A stretch of 7,887 nucleotides of DNA from an uncultured Hymenobacter sp. (GCA_937871705.1 CALMOO010000225.1:1-7887), one strand, 5' to 3'; shown: positions 1 through 6,287, counted from the first letter of the stretch. Notes: generated by a model not told the origin, from the sequence alone. Numbers and translations are program-made.

Positions 1-1
1 C

Positions 2-274
2 TACCGCATGGCCCAGGAGCTGGCCCAGAACGTCGTGAAGCACGCCCGCGGCGCCACCGAGGCCAGCCTGGAGCTCGAAACCATGCCGGGTTGGGTGCTG
101 TTGCGGGCCGAAGACAATGGCCTGGGGTTTACTACCCCCCCTCTTGCCGGCGCTGGCCTGGGGCTGCGCAGTATCCGCGACCAGGTAGCGCTGCTCGGCG
201 GCGCCATGCAAGCCGGCACGCTACCCGGCGCCGGGGCCTACGTGCGCATTCGCGTGCCATGGGCTACCCCTTGA
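2..274 (+). CDS. Sensor histidine kinase, C-terminal ATPase fragment (5' end outside window)
   Basis: The last 90 residues of a two-component sensor kinase are visible, and the reading frame is open to the left edge. The fragment is the HATPase_c fold. It has an N box (E-L-A-Q-N-V-V-K-H-A) at its start, a G1 box D-N-G-L-G-F near residue 40, and a G2 box G-A-G-L-G-L-R-S-I near residue 50. It ends in the short strand typical of this fold (YVRIRVP). The N box with K-H-A and the G-L-G-L-R-S-I pattern fit the NarX/DesK-like (HPK7) kinases, whose dimerisation/phosphoacceptor domain lies upstream and is not seen. Such kinases usually pair with a LuxR-type response regulator. None is present downstream, so a partner would have to lie to the left. 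The signal sensed cannot be told from this fragment. The family call is firm; the subfamily is likely. Confidence 0.88.
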   Translation, partial: YRMAQELAQNVVKHARGATEASLELETMPGWVLLRAEDNGLGFTTPPLAGAGLGLRSIRDQVALLGGAMQAGTLPGAGAYVRIRVPWATP

Positions 275-375
275 GTAGCTGCCCTGAGGAAGGGGTAGTA
301 AGGTTGAGTAGGTGCGTGGCTGTAGCAGAACTTAACTCGAAACATCCTGCCAAACCATACGCAACGTAGCCAAGT

Positions 376-404
376 AGCCCGAAGCACAGGCCCTGCTTAG
401 GGCT
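376..404 (+). terminator. Hairpin downstream of the kinase, possible weak terminator
   Basis: AGCCCGAAGCA (376-386) pairs with TGCTTAGGGCT (394-404), giving 11 positions with one G/A mismatch and a 7-base loop CAGGCCC. It is followed by CGTAAAGAAATA and not by a clean T run, so termination is uncertain. It lies 100 bases past the kinase stop and just before the AT-rich block. It could end the kinase transcript or be a structured element ahead of the copper operon. Confidence 0.4.
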
Positions 405-406
405 CG

Positions 407-447
407 TAAAGAAATATAAATTTTACAATTTATTTTAGTAAGATTAG
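407..447 (+). promoter_or_regulatory. AT-rich block, probable promoter zone of the copper operon
   Basis: About 40 bases are almost free of G and C inside an otherwise GC-rich region. They contain TAAATTTT (417-424), a 7 of 8 match to the Bacteroidota -7 element TAnnTTTG, and TATTTTAG (431-438), a poorer one. No TTG/TTTG -33 box stands at the usual spacing. The leader to the ATG at 556 would be about 110-130 bases. The promoter role is inferred from composition and position only. Confidence 0.35.
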
Positions 448-555
448 GCAACCCCGCAGCGAAAATATTCGAGTAGTCAGGTGTAGGTCAAGGTTGTCGC
501 TTGCCAGTGGCACTTGCTTGCATCAATCATTTCTTTCACTTTAACCAAGTAAGAC

Positions 556-1173
556 ATGAAGGCTGCTGCGTATTTACTAGGGTTGTTGCTGCTGCTCAGC
601 CAGGCTGCTGGGGCCGCGCCGATTACCATCACCGTCGGCGACAACTTTTACTCGCCCCAGACAGTCACGATTCATCCCGGCGATGTGGTGACGTGGCAGT
701 ACCAGGGCGGCACCAACTCGCACCCCACAGCCTCTGACGATGGCGCCTGGACGACGTTCACGATTAACTCGGCCAACGTGAGTAATTCGCTCACCTTTGC
801 CACGGCCGGCTCCTTTCCCTACCACTGCACCTTCCACGGCGGGCCGGGGGTAGGCATGTACGGGGTGATTACGGTGGCGACCGCGCTGGGCGCGCAGCCT
901 GCCCAGCTGGTCGCCGCAGCCTTTAGCCTGTACCCTAACCCCACCAGCGGCCTGGTAACGCTGCTGGTAGACCATTCGCAGGCGCGCGAATACAATGTGG
1001 TAGAGCTGTTTAACTCAATGGGTGGCTTGGTGCGCACCTTCGCGCTCCGCCCCGAGGAGGTGGGGCAGGAAGTGGCCATCAGCGTGGCCGACTTGCCGGC
1101 GGGCTTCTACTACTACCGCTTGCTCACCAATGGCCAGGTGGCCGGCGTGCAGCGACTATCCCTTGTGCGCTGA
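556..1173 (+). CDS. Cupredoxin (plastocyanin/azurin family) with T9SS type A sorting domain
   Basis: A secreted type-1 copper protein of 205 residues. Residues 1-21 are a signal peptide with a Leu-rich core, probably cut after A-G-A-A. Residues 22-108 are a cupredoxin domain that starts with ITVGDNFYSPQTVTIHPGD. The copper ligands can be read as H56 (N-S-H-P), C91 and H94 (Y-H-C-T-F-H), and M101 (G-V-G-M-Y-G). The Cys-Met loop, C-x2-H-x6-M, is slightly longer than in plant plastocyanin. Residues 123-205 are a T9SS type A C-terminal domain that begins F-S-L-Y-P-N-P-T-S-G and ends L-S-L-V-R. The mature protein should therefore cross the outer membrane and be released or attached to the surface. 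The gene heads an operon, with its TGA overlapping the next ATG. An electron carrier or a copper-capture protein are both possible; the context favours copper handling. Confidence 0.9.
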   Translation: MKAAAYLLGLLLLLSQAAGAAPITITVGDNFYSPQTVTIHPGDVVTWQYQGGTNSHPTASDDGAWTTFTINSANVSNSLTFATAGSFPYHCTFHGGPGVGMYGVITVATALGAQPAQLVAAAFSLYPNPTSGLVTLLVDHSQAREYNVVELFNSMGGLVRTFALRPEEVGQEVAISVADLPAGFYYYRLLTNGQVAGVQRLSLVR

Positions 1174-1979
1174 TGACTACGCACTTGGCTAAGGTGCGCA
1201 GGCGCAAGGCCGAGCCTGCGCTGGCTCGGCTGCGCATTAGCCTGGGCTGCCTGCTGCTGGCTGGCCTGCTCACGATGTGCAGCAAAGGCCCCAGCCCGGC
1301 TAATCCAACCGGCGACTTGTACCTGCAGCTGGAAGCCACTGTGGGGCCGGCTCCGCTGGTACTCAACACCGGCACTTACCCCAATGGCAACGGCGAGCAG
1401 TTTAGTATTTCGGCGTTCAAATACTACCTCTCGAACGTGAAGCTAACCCGGCGCGACGGCACCCACTATGCCGTGCCCGACAGCTACTTTCTGGTTGATG
1501 CCGCCGTGGGTACTTCGCAGCACTTGGTCCTGCCGGCCGTGCCGACGGGCGAGTATACCGGCCTCAGCTTTGTGGTGGGGGTAGACAGCGCCCGCAACGT
1601 GGCCGGCGCCCAAACCGGTGCGCTCGACCCGGTGCACGGCATGTTCTGGGACTGGAACTCGGGCTACATCTTCATGCGGCTCGAAGGCACTTCGTCGGCG
1701 TCGGCCACGGGCCGCTTGCTGTTTGCCATTATGGGGTTTCAAAAACCCTATAATGCCCTGCGCACCATCGCGCCGGCCTTTGGGGGCGCAACCGTGACCG
1801 TGAGCCCCGACCACCAGCCCGAGATTCACCTCAGCGTAGACGTGCAGAAGATGTTTACTGGCCCCGCGCCGGTCCGCTTCGCCGAGGTGTATGACTCGGA
1901 GGGTGGGCCCAGCGCCGTGCGAGTGGCCGATAACTACGCGGCCGGCATGTTTACGCTGGAGCACATTCACCCCAACTAG
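1173..1979 (+). CDS. MbnP-like copper-binding lipoprotein
   Basis: A 268-residue protein of the MbnP family, the partner of MbnH-type di-heme enzymes. The family signature G-E-Q-F-S-I-S-A-F-K-Y-Y-L-S-N-V is at residues 74-89 and G-M-F-W-D-W-N-S-G-Y-I-F at 156-167. An Arg-rich N region, a hydrophobic stretch (22-34) and L-T-M-C with the lipid Cys at C36 indicate a lipoprotein. The residues after the Cys (S-K-G-P) lack the acidic run typical of surface-export signals, so it probably faces the periplasm. Only two tryptophans exist, W159 and W161. In studied members a Trp is converted to kynurenine by MbnH and the protein then binds copper. The C-terminus carries H-I-H. The ATG overlaps the upstream stop (TGATG), suggesting translational coupling, and the di-heme gene starts 2 bases after the stop. 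A 29-base hairpin lies inside the coding sequence at 1727-1755. Confidence 0.87.
   Translation: MTTHLAKVRRRKAEPALARLRISLGCLLLAGLLTMCSKGPSPANPTGDLYLQLEATVGPAPLVLNTGTYPNGNGEQFSISAFKYYLSNVKLTRRDGTHYAVPDSYFLVDAAVGTSQHLVLPAVPTGEYTGLSFVVGVDSARNVAGAQTGALDPVHGMFWDWNSGYIFMRLEGTSSASATGRLLFAIMGFQKPYNALRTIAPAFGGATVTVSPDHQPEIHLSVDVQKMFTGPAPVRFAEVYDSEGGPSAVRVADNYAAGMFTLEHIHPN
1727..1755 (+). repeat. Tight intragenic hairpin inside the MbnP-like gene
   Basis: CATTATGGGGTTT (1727-1739) pairs with AAACCCTATAATG (1743-1755) around a 3-base loop CAA. There are 12 Watson-Crick pairs and one G-U pair (1733/1749). It encodes the peptide around I-M-G-F-Q-K-P-Y-N. The sequence is locally AT-rich in a GC-rich gene. 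No T run follows, so it is not an intrinsic terminator. An RNA-level role (pausing, processing, stability) is possible but not shown. Confidence 0.75.
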
Positions 1980-1981
1980 CC

Positions 1982-3022
1982 ATGCGGTGGGCAAGCGTGG
2001 CGTGCGCGGCGGGGTTATTGCTGGCGTTGGGCCTGGCCCGCTACTGCTCCAAACGAGCCGACGCGGCGGCCCGGTCGGCGCTGGTGGCCGCGCTGCCCCG
2101 CAACTTTCCGGCGCCGGTGTATGCGCCGGTGCCAGCGCGCGAGGCCTTTGAGTTGGGCAGGCAGCTATTCTACGACCGGCGCCTTGCGCACGATGGTACG
2201 GTGTCGTGCGCCAGCTGCCACCGGCAAGCCACGGCTTTTGCCAGCCCCGAGCGCATCAGCCCCGGCGTGGGGGGTAGGCGTGGCCGACGCAATGCCCCGG
2301 CCCTGCAAAATCTGCGTTGGAAGCACACCTTCTTCGCCGATGGCGGGCCGAAGAACCTCGAAACCTTACCCCTGGCGCCGCTGACCAACCCGCTGGAAAT
2401 GGGCGCTACCCTCCCCAGTGTGCTCGCTAAGCTCAACGCCGACCCCGTTTACGTTCGTCAGTTTGCGCGGGCCTATGGGCCGGGGCCCATCACGTCTTAC
2501 CAGCTGCTGCGGGCCCTGGCCCAGTTCACGGCTGCGCTGATTTCGGCCAGCTCCCGCTACGACCGCTACGTGCGCCACGAGGCCGGGGGCACCCTCACCG
2601 CCCAGGAGCTGCGCGGCCGGGCGCTGCTGCAGCGCAAGTGTAGCAGCTGCCACGCCACCGACTTGTTTACGGACGACAGCTTTCGCAACAATGGCCTGAG
2701 CCGAAGTTTCCCGCTGGATTCGGGCCGGGTGGCCATCACGTTTTTGCCCGCCGACCGCGGGCGGTTCAAGGTGCCGTCGCTGCGCAACTGTGCCCTCACG
2801 GCGCCCTACATGCACGATGGCCGCTTTGCTACCCTGGCGCAAGTGCTGGCTCACTACGACCACGGCCTGGTAGATTCGCCCACCCTGGACCCCGTATTGC
2901 GCCAGCCCAACGGCCGGCTGGGCATTCCACTCACAGCAAAGGAACAGCGCGAGCTGCTGGCTTTTCTGCGCACGCTCACGGACTCGGCTTTTTGCCGGGC
3001 GCCGGGGCTGGCCGCCCCGTGA
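1982..3022 (+). CDS. MbnH/MauG-like di-heme cytochrome c peroxidase family enzyme
   Basis: A 346-residue exported di-heme enzyme. Two c-type heme sites are visible: C76-A-S-C79-H80 and C220-S-S-C223-H224. Between them is the subfamily signature N-L-R-W-K (110-114), D-G-G (120-122), N-L-E (125-127) and N-P-L-E-M-G (136-141). The conserved block V-P-S-L-R-N-C-A-L-T-A-P-Y-M-H-D-G-R-F follows the second heme. By recalled alignment with Pseudomonas CcpA, V96 stands where the distal His of heme 1 should be and Y292 (A-H-Y-D-H-G) where the axial Met of heme 2 should be, a MauG/MbnH-type pattern. Residues 1-21 are a hydrophobic export signal; C22 follows A-R-Y, a poor lipobox, so lipidation is doubtful. 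The gene starts 2 bases after the MbnP-like stop, which points to that protein as substrate: oxidation of a Trp to kynurenine using peroxide or oxygen. A plain H2O2-detoxifying peroxidase is the alternative. Confidence 0.88.
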   Translation: MRWASVACAAGLLLALGLARYCSKRADAAARSALVAALPRNFPAPVYAPVPAREAFELGRQLFYDRRLAHDGTVSCASCHRQATAFASPERISPGVGGRRGRRNAPALQNLRWKHTFFADGGPKNLETLPLAPLTNPLEMGATLPSVLAKLNADPVYVRQFARAYGPGPITSYQLLRALAQFTAALISASSRYDRYVRHEAGGTLTAQELRGRALLQRKCSSCHATDLFTDDSFRNNGLSRSFPLDSGRVAITFLPADRGRFKVPSLRNCALTAPYMHDGRFATLAQVLAHYDHGLVDSPTLDPVLRQPNGRLGIPLTAKEQRELLAFLRTLTDSAFCRAPGLAAP

Positions 3023-3091
3023 GAGAAGCGCCACTCGGCTGCCGAGGGCCTTGCGTTTGACGGCGCTAGTAGGACAGCGGGTGCGAGCTGC

Positions 3092-3904
3092 CTAGTGCAA
3101 TTCCTTGATTTTCAAGCTGCGGAAGGAAACCAGATTGCCGTGGTCTTGCAAGAGCAGGTGCCCCGCTCGGGCCTTGCCAAACTGCGGCCAGATGTGGTAC
3201 TTGCTCCCAGCCACCAGCGTCTGGAAAGCAGGCGAGTCGCGCTCGTACTCCAGTACTTTCACGCCGTTCAGGTAGTGCTCGACGTGGTTGTTGGGGTGAA
3301 CCACTACCCGGCCCACGTTCCAGGCGCCAATGGGCCTGGTGCAAGCCGGCGGCTTAACTGCCGGAATCAGGTCGTAGAGCGAAGCCAGCGTGCGGTCGCC
3401 GTCGTGGCCCAGCTTGGCGTCGGGGTGGCGCGCGTCGTCCAGCAGCTGGTACTCCAGGCCAATGGGCGAGCCGGGAGTTTGCTCGGCCAGCGTCACAAAA
3501 TAGATAACCCCGCTGTTGGCGCCCGGCGTGAGCTGAAATTCAAAGGAAAAGTCAAACGCTGCGTACTGAGCGGTTGTGATAATATCGCCCCCGTTTGCAG
3601 ACTCTTTGCCATCGGCGGCCAGCGTGGTGAGCGCGCCATCGCTTATTTGCCAGCCGTGGGTCGGGAAGGCCGGGCCCTTGGCGCTGCGCCAGCCCGCCGA
3701 GCTTTTGCCATCAAAAAGCAGCTTCCATCCCTGGCGCTGCTCGTCGGCCGTCAGGGTGTTAGGCGCTGCGGCGCGGGCTACCTGGTGCTTAGCAGCAGCG
3801 CTTGGCGCGGCGGCTGGGTGCGGGCCAAAAGGCAGCATCCCGGCCGCGAGCACGCAAGTAAGAAAACGACCAGTCTGGCGGAAAGGCATCATGGGAGCGG
3901 GCAT
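3092..3904 (-). CDS. Secreted DUF1080 (3-keto-disaccharide hydrolase family) protein
   Basis: A 270-residue single-domain protein. Residues 1-45 are an export signal and an Ala-rich linker (P-A-A-A-P-S-A-A-A). The beta-sandwich domain starts at G-W-K-L-L-F-D-G-K (59-67) with the nearby G-W at 71-72. It continues through G-G-D-I-I-T (105-110), F-D-F-S-F-E-F-Q (117-124), N-S-G-V-I-Y-F (130-136) and E-Y-Q-L-L-D-D (151-157). It ends with the family-typical L-Q-D-H-G-N (252-257) and S-L-K-I-K-E-L (263-269). Members fold like laminarinases/concanavalin, and some cleave 3-keto-glycosides in the periplasm; the substrate here is unknown. Start choices are M1 (3904), M5 (3892) and M6 (3889). The first fits a TATTTTTG promoter element 27 bases upstream. 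The gene converges with the di-heme gene, with 69 bases between them. No oxidoreductase partner for keto-sugar formation is in view. Confidence 0.88.
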   Translation of the reverse strand: MPAPMMPFRQTGRFLTCVLAAGMLPFGPHPAAAPSAAAKHQVARAAAPNTLTADEQRQGWKLLFDGKSSAGWRSAKGPAFPTHGWQISDGALTTLAADGKESANGGDIITTAQYAAFDFSFEFQLTPGANSGVIYFVTLAEQTPGSPIGLEYQLLDDARHPDAKLGHDGDRTLASLYDLIPAVKPPACTRPIGAWNVGRVVVHPNNHVEHYLNGVKVLEYERDSPAFQTLVAGSKYHIWPQFGKARAGHLLLQDHGNLVSFRSLKIKELH

Positions 3905-3930
3905 AAGGTGAAAGCCCTAATGGGCTTGAG

Positions 3931-3964
3931 CAAAAATAGCCCCGAGTGCAGCGCGCAGCGCCAA
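3931..3964 (-). promoter_or_regulatory. Probable promoter of the DUF1080 gene
   Basis: On the - strand, TATTTTTG (3938 to 3931) matches the Bacteroidota -7 consensus TAnnTTTG exactly. A TTG (3964 to 3962) stands 23 bases upstream, slightly more than the usual 19-21. The leader to the ATG at 3904 would be about 20 bases. The same octamer occurs before the DUF2306 gene. Confidence 0.5.
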
Positions 3965-4041
3965 CTACCCTTCGCCAGGGCTGCCTGCGTCGTTGGCAGG
4001 GGTTGGCTGGAGAGAGGGGGGTAGGGCGGTAGGTAGGACGC

Positions 4042-5577
4042 TCACTGCGCCCAGCCGGCTTGTAGCAGAAATGCGGTGAGATTCGGATTTTTGGCCGACA
4101 TGGCCGGCAGCCACACATCGACCCGCTCCCGCGTCCACCAAAGGCCCTGCGCATTACCAGGCTTGGCAAACGAATACCGGTACCGAATAGCTCGAATATA
4201 GCGCGGCGCCTTGCCCGGAAAAGGACTGCTGGCAAACAAGCCAACCGCTCCGGTATCGTTATGCAGGAGCTTCCACACTAGGTTCAGCGTCCAGGGGTAG
4301 TCGGCGGGCGAAGCCATGGCCGCAAACCACATCTGCCAGTCCAGCCGCAGCTGATAAGGCGCTATCTGGGGTGGCCGCTTATCGAGCAAAACCGGCAGGC
4401 CCTTGTAGATATACGGTTTCCAGGTGGCCTGGTCGCTCGAGTCGGCGTCCATGGTGCCTTCAAAAACCACATTCAACCGCTGCTGCCCCACCGAGCCAAA
4501 CGCGCCGTAGGTATTCACGAGGTCGAGCGGGTCAAACGACGTATTCATAATCTGGCCGGGCGAAACGATGTTGAGCGCCGGCCGGATACTCAGCACCACA
4601 ATAAGGGCCGTCACGAGCCAAGCCGTCACGAACTGCGCCCGCGATTCTGTGGCTGCGGCCGCCGCGGCTGCCGCCTTCCGAACCAGCCGCTGGGGTAGGA
4701 GCCGGGCCCAAAAGCCATCATCGAAGCAAGCCAGCGCCGGCACGATGGTCAGCCAATTGAGAAACGAAAGGTTGCCGCTGAGGATGATGTTAATCTGAAA
4801 CAAGACGATGACCACGCCCGCCACGTGGCGCGCCACCCGCGGCCCAAACACGAACAAGGGCGCCGCTAGCTCGGCCAGCCAATTAAACCACACGCCAACC
4901 CGGAGAGCAGTACGCGGCAAAAAGTGAAACCACCGGCTCAGCGGCCCCGGAATGGGCTGCGTTTCGAAGTGGTAGTAAAGGGCGGTGCTATTCCGCCATA
5001 CTTCATCGCCCCGAAACTTGATTAAGCCCGCCCCTAACATAATGCGAAACGCCAGCCACCGAAACAAAACAATGATGGGCATGGGCGGCGCCTGCCGCGG
5101 AAAAGGCCGCAGCTCGCGCAGCGGGCACAGGAAAATAGCCAGAAACCCGGTTTCAGTAAGCTGAATCTCCCAGCCGTAGCCGTACCATTCCTGGCCCACG
5201 TGCACGAAGGACATGTACGTAAACCAGAGCACCGCCAGCAGCGGCGCATTGGCATAGCCCGCCACTACTACGCACGACAGCCCCAGCCCCAGCCAAGCAA
5301 CCGTGAGCAGGGCCGCATCGGAATGCCAAAGCCAGAAAAGCGACGGCAGGCGCAGAAAACCCGCCCCATCCGAGCCCAAGGCGCTGCTCACCTGCTGCAG
5401 GTAAGAGCCGACGGGTAGGAGCCCGCTAGAGCCAATCAGCGGCACAATCTGATTAATCGCTACCAGAAAAGCCACGGCATAGAGCGCGCCCAGCAGGCGC
5501 AAAATCACGAAGCGCGTGAGCCAGTAGGTTGGTGTGGCCCCCGGCGTCGCCGAAGCTCGTTGGAGTTCGATAGCCAT
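4042..5577 (-). CDS. Lipase maturation factor (LMF1) family membrane protein
   Basis: A 511-residue multi-pass membrane protein. The N-terminal half has many hydrophobic segments (about 22-45, 86-107, 111-125, 143-152, 168-186, 227-245, 252-268, 271-285 and 316-332). Conserved charged/aromatic stretches sit between them, such as G-Q-E-W-Y-G-Y-G-W-E (128-137) and K-F-R-G-D-E-V-W-R (187-195). The C-terminal soluble part carries the family core: N-T-Y-G-A-F-G-S-V (355-363), N-V-V-F-E-G-T (369-375), W-K-P-Y (386-389) and A-P-Y-Q-L-R-L-D-W-Q-M-W-F (406-418). P-F-P-G (452-455), P-R-Y-I-R-A (458-463) and W-W-T-R-E (480-484) complete it. Vertebrate LMF1 is an ER chaperone needed for folding lipoprotein and hepatic lipases; the bacterial role is not established. 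Residues 302-309 are a run of eight Ala next to Arg/Lys-rich sequence, probably a cytoplasmic loop. The nearest upstream -7-like element is an imperfect TACCTTTT (5602 to 5595). No lipase gene is adjacent. Confidence 0.9.
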   Translation of the reverse strand: MAIELQRASATPGATPTYWLTRFVILRLLGALYAVAFLVAINQIVPLIGSSGLLPVGSYLQQVSSALGSDGAGFLRLPSLFWLWHSDAALLTVAWLGLGLSCVVVAGYANAPLLAVLWFTYMSFVHVGQEWYGYGWEIQLTETGFLAIFLCPLRELRPFPRQAPPMPIIVLFRWLAFRIMLGAGLIKFRGDEVWRNSTALYYHFETQPIPGPLSRWFHFLPRTALRVGVWFNWLAELAAPLFVFGPRVARHVAGVVIVLFQINIILSGNLSFLNWLTIVPALACFDDGFWARLLPQRLVRKAAAAAAAATESRAQFVTAWLVTALIVVLSIRPALNIVSPGQIMNTSFDPLDLVNTYGAFGSVGQQRLNVVFEGTMDADSSDQATWKPYIYKGLPVLLDKRPPQIAPYQLRLDWQMWFAAMASPADYPWTLNLVWKLLHNDTGAVGLFASSPFPGKAPRYIRAIRYRYSFAKPGNAQGLWWTRERVDVWLPAMSAKNPNLTAFLLQAGWAQ

Positions 5578-5719
5578 GTCGTTTTGGCACTGTAAAAAGG
5601 TACTGCGCCCATCGGCTGCTGCTGCCCACCGGGTGCGATAGTGGGGCTAGTATACGAGCAGGGGGGTAGCGTAGCTGCTACAGTGCCAGCTTAGGCATCG
5701 CAAAACGACAAATTATCGG

Positions 5720-6190
5720 CTACGCGGCCTGCCCCGGAAAGTAGCGCCGCAGCAGCAAGCCGCCGGCCAGAAAGATGGCCGCCGTGGGCCCCAGCGTGCT
5801 CCACCAGAAGTAGGCGGGCGGAAAAAAGCGGTACGTACTTTCCACGATAAGCGCCGCGTAGAGGCCCGTCACGGAAGCCCCCATGCCCAAGTAGTGCCAG
5901 CGCAGCCACGCCGAATTGCCTGGCCGCAGCACCACCGCGCCCGTGCCGATTAGCAAGGCCGCCACGCTGCCCACGGCCCCCCAATGCACGATGCCGAACC
6001 GCCCAAAAAGTACATAAATGCGAAAAGCCGTCAGCAAAACCACGCACATACTGCCCACATACACCCGGCCCAGGTGCCGGTGCAGCCGCGTGCCTTTGCG
6101 GCTAGCTACTACTGCGGTGCCGGCCACCAGGGCCAGCAAAACGGCCAGCAGATGCACCACGCTGGTAGTCGAATGAATAAAAGTCGGCAT
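5720..6190 (-). CDS. DUF2306-type small integral membrane protein
   Basis: A 156-residue protein with about five hydrophobic segments (about 7-29, 42-62, 67-89, 98-118 and 125-148). It has the features of DUF2306 proteins: histidines H6 and H13 in the first segment and the loop K-G-T-R-L-H-R-H-L-G-R (32-42) between segments 1 and 2. R-W-H-Y stands before segment 4. Function is unknown. The conserved His residues near the membrane would suit heme or metal binding, but that is speculation. The ATG at 6190 gives the short N-terminus usual for this family. An in-frame TTG at 6253 would add 21 residues (with C-V-A-P-E-Y-C) and is 27 bases from the promoter element, so the start is not fully settled. 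The gene is 142 bases upstream of the LMF1-family gene on the same strand, probably as a separate unit. Confidence 0.75.
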   Translation of the reverse strand: MPTFIHSTTSVVHLLAVLLALVAGTAVVASRKGTRLHRHLGRVYVGSMCVVLLTAFRIYVLFGRFGIVHWGAVGSVAALLIGTGAVVLRPGNSAWLRWHYLGMGASVTGLYAALIVESTYRFFPPAYFWWSTLGPTAAIFLAGGLLLRRYFPGQAA

Positions 6191-6279
6191 ACAGGAAAGC
6201 CACAGGCGCTGAGCCTTCCCAAAAAGAAAGCAGTACTCGGGCGCCACGCACAAAATACCGTGGACCTTACGTCAAAGCT

Positions 6280-6287
6280 CAAAAATA
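6280..6287 (-). promoter_or_regulatory. -7-type promoter element ahead of the DUF2306 gene
   Basis: TATTTTTG on the - strand matches TAnnTTTG exactly and repeats the octamer found ahead of the DUF1080 gene. No TTG -33 box is seen at the normal spacing. With the ATG at 6190 the leader would be about 85 bases; with the TTG at 6253 about 20. Confidence 0.4.

Larger units (their letters stand above)
275..555. other. Intergenic region between the kinase and the copper operon
   Basis: This stretch of 281 bases has no convincing gene. It holds one GGGGTAG heptamer (292-298), a hairpin (376-404) and an AT-rich block (407-447) listed separately. The last 100 bases before the cupredoxin start have no exact TAnnTTTG element and no Shine-Dalgarno-like purine run. 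Short open frames across it have no family features. Confidence 0.6.

Noticed and set aside
1443..1994. A 183-residue open frame on the - strand across the MbnP-like gene
   Set aside because: It is a shadow of a well-supported + strand lipoprotein gene with family signatures.
2039..2049. C22 of the di-heme enzyme as a lipoprotein attachment site
   Set aside because: The preceding residues A-R-Y do not fit a signal peptidase II lipobox, so I describe only a hydrophobic export signal.
2366..3034. A 222-residue open frame on the - strand across the di-heme gene
   Set aside because: The + strand frame carries both heme motifs and the conserved peroxidase block; the antisense protein is Arg/Gln-rich without recognisable motifs.
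3034..3046. Hairpin CTCGG-CTG-CCGAG after the di-heme gene, considered as the operon terminator
   Set aside because: The stem has only five pairs and no T run follows, so it is not convincing.
3095..4024. A 309-residue open frame on the + strand, longer than the - strand gene it overlaps
   Set aside because: It is antisense to a clearly recognisable DUF1080 protein and has no family features. Long antisense frames are common in GC-rich DNA.
5666..5681. Hairpin GTAGC-6-GCTAC between the LMF1-family and DUF2306 genes
   Set aside because: Five pairs with no T run, next to a GGGGTAG heptamer; not distinguishable from chance.
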